The position numbers were made by a program, and so were the translations under genes. The notes under the pieces are model-generated. The model saw only the letters and a program-made list of their open reading frames with translations. It ran no database searches and was not told the DNA's origin. This document shows positions 1-11,764 of a DNA stretch of 64,000 bases, piece by piece (the first letter of the stretch is position 1; every line of letters begins with the position of its first letter). This DNA comes from Gigaspora margarita (lineage: Eukaryota > Glomeromycota > Glomeromycetes > Diversisporales > Gigasporaceae), in the NCBI GenBank assembly GCA_009809945.1, contig WTPW01000329.1, forward strand, positions 201,992-265,991. The letters run 5' to 3'.

Positions 1-2624
1 GCTATTCTCTTGGCTCCATTTATGACTATTAGTTCTGATTTCTTCTTATTAATTTTAATGCCATTTAGTGCGTAAAATTCATCCGCCAAATCAAGTATTT
101 CCTCTAATTCTTCCTTGGACTTGGCGATCCAGGTTGTATCGTCAGCGTATACCAGCACTGACTGACGACGCAATATCCTTTTAAACCTGGTATTATGCAA
201 GTCTGTGGGCCATTTAACTTCTACTTCATAACCCCAATTTTTGTTATTTTGTACTTCACATAAAAGCGGGTCGTAAAAGATATGCCAGACCAAGGGGGAC
301 AAAACCTCTCCTTAATCTATACCGTCACCTGCTGTGATTTGATTTGTATTTCCAAATGCAGTTATGATTTCAAATTGTCTTTTTCCGTAGAGGTTTAAGA
401 TATATTTACACAAATTTTTAGGGAGCTTAATTCTTTTGAGTGCCAGTTCTAGAGAGATCATGCTTACGGAGTCGAATGCTTTTTGCATATCCTGAAATAG
501 CACCCAAGCTTTTTTTTTTTTTCTCTAGCCTCTTCGGTTATACAATTTAGTATATGTATAGGGTCTTCAGTACTTTCACCTGATAGCCCCGCAAAGTTTG
601 GACCATTAAGTACCCCTTTCTCCTTGAAAATTTGATCTAATCTTTGCATAATAATTTTGCTTAAAACTTTCCTCAGTGTTTCTAGCAATATAATGGGACG
701 AACATTGTTCAAATCAAAGTTCCATTCCTCTTTCTTTGGTATGGGGTAAAGAAGACCCAACTTCTACTTCAAAGGTATCTTTCCACTAGCTAAACACTTC
801 GACATTAAATCAATACAAAAATGCTTTGTAAACTTTCCGAGGTGCTTCAAGATTGGGTATGTGATACCCGAAATCCCGGGCGCTGAAGTGTTTCGTGTTG
901 TAGATAACGCGTAGTCCCATTCTGCTAGTGTGATTTTATTTGATACTTGATTGTACCACTCTGCTTTTATCCCTTCTTTGGGTTTGTACTGCTCTTTCCA
1001 AACACCTTGCAGATTACTAACAGAAAAGTTTCTTTTTCTAAATTGTTCCTTAAAATGTGTCTCTACTTTGTTTAATACGTCTTTTTTATTTGTGAATAAT
1101 TTGAAATCATCCCCTGATTCCTCACATGCTCTGTCTATTTTAATTTTTCTGGTTGGCCTCTCCAAGATACTATTCAACATTAATTTTTGATTTGTCACTA
1201 TTCTATCACAGCGTTCTTCAATACTCTCTCTGATTTTCTTTTCTGCTGCTAGCAAGTTCATTTTCTTCTACATAGTTTTAACTAGTTGTGCCAGCTGCTC
1301 TAAATGCTCATAAGTAATATCTGACCATGTGTCTATATTGCCTTTAAAAAGGAATTCCTCGTCCAATTCTGTCTTTATTATAGTCAAAACATTTTCCAAA
1401 TCCTCTTTGTCTTTGGCATTTATTGCATGTCCAATGTTCTTTTTGCCTTTTCTGCATAGTTTATTCAACTGCTTGGACAGCTTACGCAGATCACAACCAT
1501 GATCCTCATTTGACTCCTTGGTTTTTGCTGCAGTGAAACATTTTTTAGGCAAAAGTTTGTTTGCTGCTGTTCGTATAATAGATTCCAGAATATCCCATTC
1601 GAAATCTATAACTTCCTGTAAATAGGGATCTTCTCTTGTCTTGGAATTTTCATTCGTAAGGGGTTTACTTTTGTTTTTCGCAGATTTCAGTATTTCATCT
1701 GTTCTTTTTGCGAAGGCAATCCAATCTTCCTCCAAAATTTTCTCTACATCTATACAAATTTTCTTGCTTTTTGCTCTTCGTCTTTGTGCTTTATTCTGGT
1801 TGTTGTAATGCATCCTATATACTAACCATGCTACGATTATATGATGGTCACTATTCGGTACAAATTCATGTCCAGAATCTTACACCTTAACAACTCACTG
1901 TGCCAGTTTTGTGACAACCAGATGTAATCAATTTCAGAATCTTTGTTAAAGCCCTTGCGTGTTGTCCTGCTGGAACCTGCATCTAAATGTGTATGAGTGT
2001 TTTTAAACCCTTTATCTATCAATTTTTGCAGAAGGCTTCTTCTATTCAATCCTGCCTGCGCTTTTCGACTATTTACTATACTGTCGCTTGCTTCTGTATT
2101 AAATCTCCCATAATCAAAACCTTGGCTTTTTCAATACGTTGTATTTGTTCGATTCGACTAACTATTTTTTTGCAAGTTTCCTTCTCAGAATCTTGATCAT
2201 TAGGTGGAATATAAATGATGAACAGGTACCATATTTCATTTTTGAACACCAGATTTGCTTCGATTATATATGGTGACCATCTTACTATTTTAGCTAGATG
2301 TTTTTCAACACTTTTGTGTATAATTATCGCTACACCAGAGCCTTTTTTCTTCTCTTTTTCTGCTGATGACCAAAAGCCTCTATACTTTTCTTCTTTTTTA
2401 ATCAAACATTGACTCTCNTTTTCTTGAGTNTTCNTTTCANATATACCAATTATATCTATTCTTTTCTTTTCTGCAATATCCAAAAGACTCTCTAACTTGG
2501 TTTTGTCTGATTTAATCCCATTAATATTATGAAATGCTATTGATACTAAACTGTTGTTCCCCTCCTTCTCACCCTCTCTGCAACACGCCCCTTCTGTGTT
2601 GCAATATTCTTTAGAGATGCCCAC
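1..2624 (-). pseudogene. LINE-A ORF2, endonuclease plus reverse transcriptase, broken
   Basis: The endonuclease (EEP family) is read from FHNINGIKSDK through GSGVAIIIHKS and IIYIPPN. The expected GDFN box near 2101-2110 reads GDL because one base is missing from a short T run. A frameshift then leads to 2049-1837, and the SDHHIIVAW box appears in the next frame near 1850. The reverse transcriptase follows: IPKKEEWNFDLNNVRPI, motif A QDMQKAFD (about 455-495), motif B GID-stop-GEVLSPLVW and motif C YADDT at 135-149. Stops in RT frames are at 1268, 764 and 312; the stop at 312 replaces the motif B glutamine (CAA to TAA). A run of 12 T near 510-522 marks another frameshift. The first open codon is GTG, so the true start is uncertain. 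Confidence 0.88.
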
Positions 2625-2632
2625 GGCTACTA

Positions 2633-4039
2633 TTAGGAGCGATTTGCTCTGGACCTGATTTTTTCCCTTTTCCCATGTACATTTTCTTTTGGATAAGTGT
2701 ACCTTTTCCTCTGCATGTAAAAATTTGGGTGAGTATAATTATTAGACCTGTCTGATTCCTCCAAATGAGTCAATCTGTTAAGAATCTCCATTAGTAAATC
2801 TTTATTATTTATCTCTTCATGCGATAAGGCTGTTTCTTTTCGAATTTCTTCTCTTTCTGCATACTGTACATATGCTATATCGGTTCTCTGTTCTTGTTTT
2901 CTCACTGTGTCCAACGTGGTTAAATCTTTCTGTGCCCAGTTAAGCTGCGTATATAAGTATTTGACCCTGGTTTTAAGGGCTTTATGTCTATCCTCTTCAT
3001 TTTCAAATTCGACCAGAGCTGAGCCTCTCTGGTAACCATTTCTATTTTTGAAAATATGTACCATCTTTGCCTTGATGTGTTTTAAGTGCCTCTATAAGAT
3101 TACTTCGTTTGTGTTCTTTGGTAGGCCGTACAATTTTGCTGAAATTTTCCACCTTTCTTTAAGCAAATCCTTGCCCTTCTCTCCTACTGTGATGCGAGTC
3201 AAGGCTTCGTTGTTCTGTGGGAGTGCCCAAGTACTCTGTAGTTGTTTAATCTTGTTAGGCAGAAGTTGTAATTCAAGCTCAAGCCTAGAGTGTCCGTTTT
3301 TGTTAAAGAATCTTTGGGAGCTTTCAATTTGACCGAAGTTACTAATGTATTTCTGTAGGTTGTCTTTTCTACCCTTTGCCGGTATGTCCCAAAAAGTAAT
3401 TTTTGTTGTTCTAGCTTCTGTGTTTTGTGCTGTTGCCTGTTCAGAAACTGATGACCTAGTGGTAATTTCTGATTCAGCGTCTGTACTGCCTAGTACTGCC
3501 TTTCCTTTGTTTGGTTTAGAGGCAAGTTCAAATTTATATTTTTCGTTATTCCCTTTTTCATATTTTGGAGCATGTATTGATTCATAAATATCATTTTCAA
3601 CAGGTACTGTTGGCATCTCCTCTGCTATATTCGTGATACTACTAAGCTGCTCCTCGATACCATAATCTGTACAGCCTGTTTCAGACAAGACAAATAGCAT
3701 TTTCTTTTTTTCTAATAATTCCTGTTCCTTTTTCTGCAATTCTACTTTTTCCCGATCTTCTTTTTTCTTTTTTAAAATAATTTCTTTTTCGTTTTCTTTA
3801 TTTACTGACTTAGCATATATCCGCTTTTGCTTTTGAATTTCTACATCTTGTAGTTCTAAAATTCTTAAAACTGCTGATTCTACAATTTGGTGAGCAATGT
3901 TCATAAATTTGATCACAAATGCTTCCTGTGCTTTGCTATCTGTCTCATATCGTAAAGCTGGAATGGCGTTCAGGATGTTGTCAGCAGGGTTGTTCAAAAA
4001 TGCCTTAACTGCATCTAATTGTGAAGTGATTATCTCCAT
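2633..4039 (-). pseudogene. LINE-A ORF1, RRM-containing nucleic-acid-binding protein with one nonsense codon
   Basis: This is probably the RNA-binding ORF1 protein of the LINE. From the ATG at 4039 it has a helical N-terminal part, then a long K/E/Q-rich stretch likely to form a coiled coil. Two RRM-like segments follow. The first starts near KITFWDIPAKG. The second begins AKLYGLPKNTNEVIL and continues to GSALVEFENEEDRHKAL, which resembles RNP2 and RNP1. A TAG at 3092 interrupts the second RRM in frame, and the frame then runs on to a triple stop TAA-TAG-TAG at 2627-2635. The tail is rich in basic and aromatic residues, with no clear CCHC knuckle. The RRM assignment rests on pattern only. Confidence 0.72.
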
Positions 4040-4425
4040 CTGTTTCTAGAATATTCTTCTGATCTAATTTTAGAATCTACCAAAGCACTGTTACGTGTTC
4101 TGCAATCACGTATTTGTTGTTTACTTGATCTGTTTGTTTACTATTGCGTACGCGTTTGTTTGTTTACAGCTGATCGATACTACAGGGTCACGTTGAGGCC
4201 CCAAAAATTTTCCAAAGTGCAAAAAAATTTTCCAAAAAGTTTTGTTTTTTCACGCTTTGTCTATGGTTTTGCTGTTTTAACTAATTTCATTCTATCAAAC
4301 TCTTGATATATTTCAGCTACAAGTTTTTCTTCTTATACTTGTTTGTGTTGTTTGTTAGTAACTTGAGCTTGTGATTTTACTTTTTCTTCTTGATCGGGTA
4401 TGGTCGTGAGGATCAGCGGAAAGAG

Positions 4426-5304
4426 TTTTTCAATTCAGACCAATATTTACTAATACAAAATATTTTTAATTTACAGTATATTTAAAAAGTATACTAATAA
4501 TATTAATAATAATCGTTATTATTATAAAATATATATATTTACATATAAATTCAACTACTGAACCAATTTAAATTCTATTTTGCTTGCAATATGTTATATA
4601 TGTATATACAAGTTTTAAATATATATATTTGGTATTGCTCTAGTAAATATAATTAATCAAACAAAATATTTTTAAAAACTGTAAAATAATTGTATTTCAA
4701 AAAGAATAATAACAACAGATAATATTATTTTTAATTTTAATAAAGGCATATTATAAAAAAATATACTAATTAAAATAAATTAGCCAAGATCAACACTTTG
4801 AATTAGAAAAATTTATTAATAAATTATTATTGTAAATTAAAAAGTAAAAAAGTTTATAAGAAATAAAATAAAATTAATAAATATTGTTTCTGAAAAATGA
4901 ACTCCTTTTTTGGATGATTTTGAATACAAAAATTTGGAAGTAGCTTATTTTTGAATATAAACAATTTTTGGTTAATTACAAATAGTTAATACATAGTAAA
5001 GTCTAAATTCTACTATGTAAATTAATTATTAGACTTAAATAATTTGTTTGGAAAACTAAAATATATATATACTAAAAATTTTATTAGAATTGGAGTAACT
5101 TTTATTATTTGACTTTAAATTTTTAAGTTAACAAATATATTTTGTTAATAAAATTTTAATTTATTTGTTAAATATAAAAATTAAAAAACAATTAATAAAA
5201 AGTTCCTCAAATTTGTTAAAAATTTTGAAAATAGATATATTTTGATCTCCTAAAAAAGTTTACTTAAGTGACTATAATCAATTTGTATAGAAACTTTGGA
5301 CTTT
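4426..5304. other. AT-rich flank; the end belongs to a dispersed palindromic repeat
   Basis: No gene is seen. From about 4900 to 5304 the sequence belongs to a repeat whose uninterrupted relative lies at about 58790-59240. Both contain the segment around ACATAGTAGAATTTTGACT. The last nine bases (5296-5304, TTGGACTTT) are the left target duplication of retroposon R1. Confidence 0.6.
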
Positions 5305-6413
5305 TTTTTTTTTTTTTTTTACACTTAGGCTGGTCTTGCTAGTACTTTATTAAGATACGAGTATACTGCCATTTGATACACCTGTTTACTCCTAATTTGC
5401 AAGTCTGACATTGCCCGGCTGCCTTAACAGTGCCCAAGTGCAACCTGCCGCACTAATTTGAAGAAAATCTAAAAACTAGAGGCTATGTTAAACTAGCCTA
5501 AGTGCCACACCAAAATGGCTTCTTCTCTCCTTCGTATTCCTTTACGTAACCAGGAATTCAATAAGGGCAAGATAAGGAGAGGGGGTAAAGAAAAAAAGAA
5601 AAACACAAGCCAAGAAAACGATAAATGAAAAAAAATAAAAGAAAAAACAAACAAAAGAAAAATGGAAGAGAAAACAAAAAAGAAAAAAAACCACATGGTA
5701 TAAATACAAAGGCTAGTCTAACAAAAGAAACAAAACAAAGAGAAAAGGGAATACACTATTATAACCCGTGCAAAGCTTAATAAAAATTATATAACAACTG
5801 CAACTATTGCATATCTCTGCTTTAAAGCTACGCCTTAACTTATATTTTCTTCTGACCAAACGTCCAATCTCAGATATCCCATTAACCATAACATCGACTG
5901 GGCAAGAGTCGTACGGAGTAGCGCCGAAACCGTATCTGTAAACAAACATGTCACGTGGTTGCATTCTACCGGGTCCATCCGAATTTGGAAAGTAAAAAAT
6001 GCTGATCTTCTGGAGGGGTAAACTGAATCGCCACTTTTTGTCAAAAATTTCTGGGAAGATGGCAAGAAGGCGAGAGGAGTGAAAAGGAGGGAATCACTTG
6101 TAGAAAATTTACAGGAGTGTGTGGTCAGAAAACTCATTTTTTTGCTGTTCTCCTTCATTTTTCGCAGGTTACTTCATCGATGAAGAAATTTTTTGTCTCT
6201 CCACCAAAATTTCGTGTTTACTAAAGCGCCACCTGCTTTTTCACTCGTTCTTCTAACGTTGCTTCTGGCTTGCGTGCCGAATATAACAAAGGAGTCCCCC
6301 AGAGAAAGTTGACCTTTGTAAAAACCGTAGGTCCTGTGATACTTCAACGCTCCAACAAAAAACTTTTTGTTTTCTTCCGTTAAAAATTTGGTCCAAGTGA
6401 TTGTTGGAAAGAG
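5305..6413 (-). mobile_element. R1: ~1.1 kb LINE-like non-autonomous retroposon, poly(A) at left end
   Basis: On the minus strand it starts CTCTTTCC (6406-6413) and ends with AATAAA (5346-5351) 25 nt before a poly(A) tract (T run 5305-5320). It is flanked by TTGGACTTT at 5296-5304 and 6414-6422. The uninserted relative near 59165-59215 reads straight across the junction, which confirms both ends. Two related copies, R2 and R3, share the block with CTTCTGGAGGGGTAAAC near 6010-6030 and ATAAAAATTATATAA near 5780. Small ORFs inside it match no family I recognise. Pol II transcription and LINE-driven mobility are inferred from the two ends. Confidence 0.82.
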
Positions 6414-6533
6414 TTGGACTTTACTATATAGTAACTATCATTAATTGTAAGATAGCTTATTTTCAGATTAAAGACATTTTGAATTTGTTAACCAAAAGAG
6501 AGAGAGTAGCATATTTTTAGAGGTAGCAATATA

Positions 6534-6962
6534 TGGGCTGCCATTAATAAAAACTAGACAGATCTATATTTGAAAAAAAATAAAATTTTAACATACACAG
6601 CAGGATCTTAAAATATATATAGATAGGTCAGGTTAATTATAAAATTACTAAAATAGAAAGATCTGCAAAAATACCTCAAAAATAAGCAAAAAAATTACTA
6701 AAAATAGAAAAGATCTATATAAAAACCCTGACCTAACTATGTATATTTTGGGTCCTTACATAGCTCATATCTTGATAAATTTTAAAGCTATCTTGATATT
6801 TTAATATTTAAAAGAAAGCTTATAATTTAAGTTTTCTTTTGAATAATAAATTATTAAGATAGCTTTAAAATTTATTGATATATGAGCTATGAAAGTTAAG
6901 ATATTAATTTTTTTAAATGTAAATCTGTCTGATTTCTATTGATAGCAGCCTATATAGTAAAG
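6534..6962. repeat. Foldback element, left arm interrupted by a hAT MITE
   Basis: The left arm (6534-6601 plus 6756-6830) and right arm (about 6840-6962) are inverted copies. Shared blocks are GGGCTGCCATTAATA with TAGGCTGCTATCAATA, ACAGATCTATATTTG with ACAGATTTACATTT, and TAAATTTTAAAGCTATCTT. The right arm keeps the uninterrupted version of the site where the MITE at 6602-6755 sits in the left arm. Confidence 0.7.
6602..6755. mobile_element. hAT-type MITE, family AGGACCC, copy 1
   Basis: Terminal inverted repeats read AGGATCTTAAAATATATATA on the left and, reverse complemented on the right, AGGACCCAAAATATACATAG. Each is followed by a GGTCAGG box. It is flanked by 8-bp duplications TACACAGC (6594-6601) and TACATAGC (6756-6763), one mismatch. 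Related copies lie at 11102-11280 and 23595-23774. The 154-bp interior has no coding capacity. The 8-bp duplication points to a hAT transposase. Confidence 0.8.
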
Positions 6963-6983
6963 CTTTTGTTATTATATTATTAA

Positions 6984-7340
6984 AATTGTCTAATAAAATT
7001 ATTAGGCAATTAGATATATTTCTAATTGACTATTTGGACATATGTCCAATAAATCTTACAATTTATTTGAACATTGTTCAATATCTAAAGGTCAAAAAAT
7101 TATTTGAACATTTGAACTATTATATATTTTCAAAAATAAGCTACCTCCAAAAGAAGCTACTTTTTTCATTTTTTTAAAAATTTTTAAAGAAATCATTAGC
7201 AGTTGCTACATATAAAAGTCTAAATTTTGCTAAGTAAACATCAAAAGTATTATTAAGTAAAGTTGTTTAGAACATCGAAATACACCTATAATAAAAATTT
7301 AGTAGTATTTGAACAACCTTTCATTAGTACAGTGCGTGAT
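6984..7340. repeat. Segment repeated in inverted orientation at about 8600-8790
   Basis: Shared blocks include TTCAAAAATAAGCTACCT (7128-7145; its complement near 8720), GAACATTTGAACTATTATAT and GTGATACTTAAAG (complement CTTAAAGTATCAC). This segment and the 8600-8790 one flank the 885-bp element at 7519. No gene is seen in either. Confidence 0.5.
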
Positions 7341-7518
7341 ACTTAAAGACTATATTTGTTTTATTTTTAAAATTTAAAAATTTAAAGTTTTAATTTATTT
7401 AAAAAGTTGATTTTTAATGGTTTTAAAGTTGCTTAAATTTGATTGGCCAAATTTTCTATATTTTGATTGGTTAAATTTTTTAAAATTTTATTATATAAAT
7501 TCAAACAATTTATAGTTA

Positions 7519-8403
7519 GGGGGCTTCTAGAAATTACATAATATTTTGTTTCTAATAAATTTCAAAATTTTACACTACTTACCCACACCTGATACTCTAT
7601 TAGCCAATCAAATTTTATATTTTTTAAAATTTATTTATATATTTTAATTTATGAAATTAATAATAACTATTGCTCTACTGGACCAATTTGGAAGATTTAA
7701 CTACCAAAATATTTGTCTTGCTAAGACGATTCCAACAAGCCCAAAATTATTAAAATCTAATTACAGGATCTGAAGATCGTTCAACTTTTGTATAATTTTA
7801 ATAGTAATTTTTTAGAATCACTAAGTAAATTTCTTTAATATTAAATAACTTTTGATCCACTAGCCCATTTTGAATAATTTACTACCAAAATGTTTGTCTT
7901 AGTGTGATGATTATAACAAGCCCAACATTACTAAATTCTAATCACAGGATTCCAAAATCAATTATTTGTCTAACAATACAAATCTTTATCAATCTAGGAA
8001 TCTTGTCATTAGAATTTAGCAATTTTGGGCTTATTAGAATCATCTCACTAAGATGAACATTTTGGTAGTTAAATTATCCAAAATGGGCCAGTGAATCAAA
8101 AGTTATTCAATATTAAAAAAATTTATTTAGTGTTCTAAAAAATCACTATTAAAATTACACAAAAGTTGAACAATCTTGGGACCCTGTGATTAGATTTTAA
8201 CGATTTTGGGCTTGTTAGAATTGTCTCAGTGAGATGAACATTTTGGTAGTTAAATTATCTAAATTGATCCAGTAGAGCAATAGTTATTAATAATTTTATA
8301 ATTTTATACTTTTGGCCAGAATTATAAAAATTTGACCAGAATTATAATTGTAAACTGACATTTTCAGAACCCCACCCAAATTATGCAATTTCTGGAAGCC
8401 CTC
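7519..8403. mobile_element. 885-bp PIF/Harbinger-like non-autonomous element with nested palindromic arms
   Basis: The termini GGGGGCTTCTAGAAATTACA and, complemented, GAGGGCTTCCAGAAATTGCA are flanked by TTA at 7516-7518 and 8404-8406. A 3-bp TTA duplication is typical of PIF/Harbinger. Inside, 7656-8295 forms an inverted repeat with arms of about 300 bp. Each arm holds two diverged direct copies of a ~95-bp module (CCATTTTGAATAATTTACTA and AACAAGCCCAA blocks). A related palindrome lies at 19423-20054. No transposase is present. Confidence 0.75.
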
Positions 8404-9289
8404 TTATTTGTTCTAATATGTCCTATTTTTGACTTTTTTTATATATTATCATATAAAAATACTATATTTTTAAAGTTATATATTTTAAAAAGTTAATATG
8501 ATTTGTTAAAAAACAAAGCTAACAAGTTGTAATAAATTAATTTATCTATAAAATAATGGCTTCTTTTTTTTAATATCTTTTTTCAATCAAAAGTTATTGG
8601 TTTTTAAAGTTTGAATAGTCTTAAAGTATCACATACTATACAATTTTTAATTTTTCAAAAAATTCAACAATCTGAAAATAAGCTACCTTCACATTTTTGT
8701 ATAATTTTTTGGCCAAAAAGGTTAGCTTATTTTTGGAAACATATAGTATGTTCAAATGTCAAATGTTCAATTGTCCAATTAAATTTATTTAGATATTGTC
8801 CAATACTAATCCTGAACCTACTTGAGAATATACAGTATTAGGTCTAGAAATAGGCAAAATAGCATTTTCTGTACTATGTATGCGCATAGTATGCTGCATG
8901 TATATATACACTTGCATACTATGAACTACAAAGAAATTAATCATGATTTTGTGAATTTTTTTATTATTGTTTAATATATGTCGATACATCAAATCAAGAA
9001 TGTTGAAAGTATATATATATATATAATTAATATACTATATTCTATTTTTGACAAAAATTAACTGAAAATTTGACAACTATTATCAAATATTATTGCTATA
9101 TAGTAAATGGTTGATGTTTTTATTAGTTATATCGAAAACAAGATTCAAGTGTATGAAAAGTCTGCCACAATTTTCTTGTACATTTTATCATATAAAATAA
9201 GTTATTTCTAATTACACCAAATTAAGTCTTATGACTATAGTAGAAAATTTCATTAAAGGATAGAATGAAATTTACTAAATAGATCAAGT
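8404..9289. other. AT-rich DNA without a gene
   Basis: It contains the inverted copy (8600-8790) of the 6984-7340 repeat. It also has an alternating purine-pyrimidine patch near 8875-8930 with TATGCGCATAGTATGC and a short TA microsatellite near 9010-9024. Confidence 0.5.
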
Positions 9290-9555
9290 CAGGACCCTGG
9301 ACATCTCTCATATAGGTCATAACTAGATTTTGGCCAATTTTGACCTAATTTGCTAAAAATAACAAAATTTATTTGCTTTAATAACTTCTAATCCAGTGAT
9401 CAGAATTGAATAAATTTTTTTTGTTAAATGCACCTTACTGAGGGCTTCATTTTAAAAAAAGTTTATTCAAATTAGACCATTGAATACCAAGATAATTGCC
9501 AAAAACTGGGGTTTGCTTCTCAAATTTTAGGTGTTTTTGCTGAAAAATTTCAAGT
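9290..9555 (+). repeat. Dispersed repeat C, copy 1
   Basis: About 265 bp, matched in reverse orientation at 21819-22085. Shared blocks are AGGACCCTGGACATCTCTCATATAG (only its first 20 bases are typical), TTTGGCCAATTTTGA, CTGAGGGCTTCAT and AAAAACTG near the end. No coding potential. The termini were not resolved, so it is left unclassified. Confidence 0.68.
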
Positions 9556-10625
9556 ATGCCCTCTATACTAGATGTCTGTGTCCTATCAAATTAGTTAATA
9601 AAGTTGTTATAAACTATTTTTGGTTTAACTACAACTAGAAGTGGGTACTATGCGCATGGGTGCATGCATATTTGTATCATGCATATGCATGGTTTAACAA
9701 TCTATATACTTAAATGCCTATACAAAAAATAATAATAATACTATCACTATATGGGTTGCATTGATTCTGCTCTATTTATCGCTAAACACAAGTTTTTAAT
9801 CACATGAATTTAATTATGTAAAATGAACTCAGTATGCTCAAATTGAGTTTGAAATCAAGCTTACAAGCAAGTTTTTAAATAATATAATGATTTTATTAAA
9901 TATATCATTTTTATTTAAATGATTAATTAAAAGTTTATCAATAACATTTTAATTAAAAACTAGCATTTGATCTGTACTTTCAGCACATAGAAGATTTTTT
10001 TGATTTTTTAATATTATACACTTGGCATTTGTTTACATTGTGAAAGTAAGTTCTTATTTACCAATACATATATGCAATAGCTATTAATGTTTGCATAAGA
10101 ATTTCTGTAACAGAACTTATTCAATATTTCTATCATTACAATATATAGTTAAGGTTGAGTTGGTTGGATTGGAATTATATAATTTACTGTATAGAATTCT
10201 GTTACAGAACTTATTTTCTAATGCAGTACATATAGTGATTAAGGTTGAGTTAGTATTGAAGTTATTGTGATTTCTATTTTAAATGAACAGAATTAAATTT
10301 TATACTCATACCAGTAATTTTTTGAATGATTAAATGATTACAGTTGATTATACATATAGTATATTTTTCTGAAATGCAAATATTAAAGTGAATAGAGTTA
10401 AACTTTATTCTCTTTTAATAATTTATTGAATAATTATATAATCACAGTTAATTATGTATATATACTCTCATGATACATATTTATTAAAGGAAACAGAATT
10501 AAATTTTAGCTTACTTTTGTAATTTATTGAATGATTAAATTATTACAGTTAATTATACAACTCTTGAAACACTAAAGTGAACAGAATTATAGCAGGTTTT
10601 GAAATAATAGAATTTAACCAAAAAA

Positions 10626-10803
10626 ATTTTTTTGGTGTATGCCATATACTGCATATACTCATATACTAGTAGCACCTGTAATATTAGAAGTGTAATTGTT
10701 TTGGATAAGCAATAAGCATGCATGTAAGTATCAAGCTTCTATCAATGTGCTAAGATAACCTGGTATACATATATATATAGTACATGTGTATGCACCAAAA
10801 AGA
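10626..10803. mobile_element. Small inverted-repeat element inside the satellite
   Basis: TTTTTTGGTGTATGC at the left is matched by GCACCAAAAAGATTTTTT at the right in inverted orientation. The ~178-bp interior is non-coding and interrupts satellite periodicity. No clear target duplication was found. Confidence 0.5.
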
Positions 10804-10960
10804 TTTTTTTTGTTCTGATTTTTACTATTTCAAAAAGTTCATATCACACTGATAATTAATGATCAATTAAATAATCATAGTTAATAATATATTCTCTTAA
10901 ACATAACTATTAAATGATCAGAATTAAACTTCATGTTTATACTAGTAATTTAAATGATTA

Positions 10961-11293
10961 GGGCCATGACAGATATTATGTAATATTATTTTATCATAGA
11001 GCTACCCCCCACATAAGACCAATTAGCCAATCAAATTGTATAATTAGTCTTATATAAAAATTTTTTTGACCCCCTCTAGGATATTACATAATATCTGTTA
11101 TAGGACCCCGAAATATACATAGATAGGTCAGGTATGAGTTTGCTTATTTTTGAAGTTTTTTATACAGATCTTTTCTATTTATAGTAATTTTTTGCTTATT
11201 TTTGAAGGTTTTCTGCAGATCTTTCCTTTTTTAGTAACCCTATAATTAACCTGACCTATCTATATATATTTTGGGGTCCTTCTGTTATTGCCC
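10961..11293. mobile_element. PIF/Harbinger-like MITE copy 1, carrying a nested hAT MITE
   Basis: The termini GGGCCATGACAGATATTATG and, in the opposite orientation, GGGCAATAACAGATATTATG (reading across the insertion) are flanked by TTA at 10958-10960 and 11294-11296. Without the nested 179-bp element and its 8-bp duplication it would be 146 bp, close to the 150-bp copy at 43576-43725. Confidence 0.82.
11102..11280. mobile_element. hAT-type MITE, family AGGACCC, copy 2, nested
   Basis: Termini AGGACCCCGAAATATACATA and the complement of TATATATTTTGGGGTCCT, each followed by GATAGGTCAGG. It is flanked by perfect 8-bp duplications TCTGTTAT at 11094-11101 and 11281-11288. It sits in the right terminal repeat of the PIF-like MITE at 10961-11293. 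Confidence 0.88.
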
Positions 11294-11764
11294 TTATGGT
11301 TAATCATACTTTCTTTTGAAACACAGTTATTAAAGAGAACAAAATTAAAGTTTGTATTTACACTGATAATTTATCGAATATTAAATGATTACAATTAATT
11401 ATGTATTGTCTTGAAACATAATTATTGAAGTAAACAGAATAAAGGTCTTTGTATTTACACTAGTGATTTATTGAATGATTAAATGATTACAATTAATTAT
11501 ACATTGTCTTGAAATATAATTATTGAAGTAAACAAAATTAAGGTTCATGCTTGTCTTGAACACAATCATTAAAGTAAACAAAAACTTTATACTCACTCTG
11601 GAATTTATTTGGTAATTTGTTGAATGATTAAATAATTATATGAATTATACATTTTCTTGAAAAACAATTGTTAAAGTGAACAGAACTACATACTTACATT
11701 GGTAATTTATTGAACAATTAAATTATGATAGTTAATCATATATTCTCTTGAGATACAATTTTAG

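Larger units (their letters stand above)
1..4425 (-). mobile_element. LINE-A: decayed non-LTR retrotransposon, 3' end beyond the window
   Basis: Two reading frames in LINE order lie on the minus strand: an ORF1 with RRM-like segments, then an ORF2 with endonuclease and reverse transcriptase. The 5' end is placed at 4425, where the strand begins CTCTTTCC, the start also seen in LINE-B and the R retroposons. A leader of about 386 nt with no useful ORF precedes the ORF1 ATG at 4039. The copy carries nonsense codons, at least two or three frameshifts and four ambiguous bases (2418, 2430, 2434, 2440), so it cannot act autonomously. The left window edge cuts it just after the RT catalytic motif. 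Confidence 0.9.

Noticed and set aside
5493-5964. Small ORFs inside R1 as genes
   Set aside because: They are not kept in R2 or R3 and show no family pattern; the Phe-rich one reflects an A/T-rich tract.
9648-10670. A hAT element from TAGAAGTGGGTAC to a TAGCACCTGTA end
   Set aside because: The two ends agree poorly and no 8-bp duplication was found.
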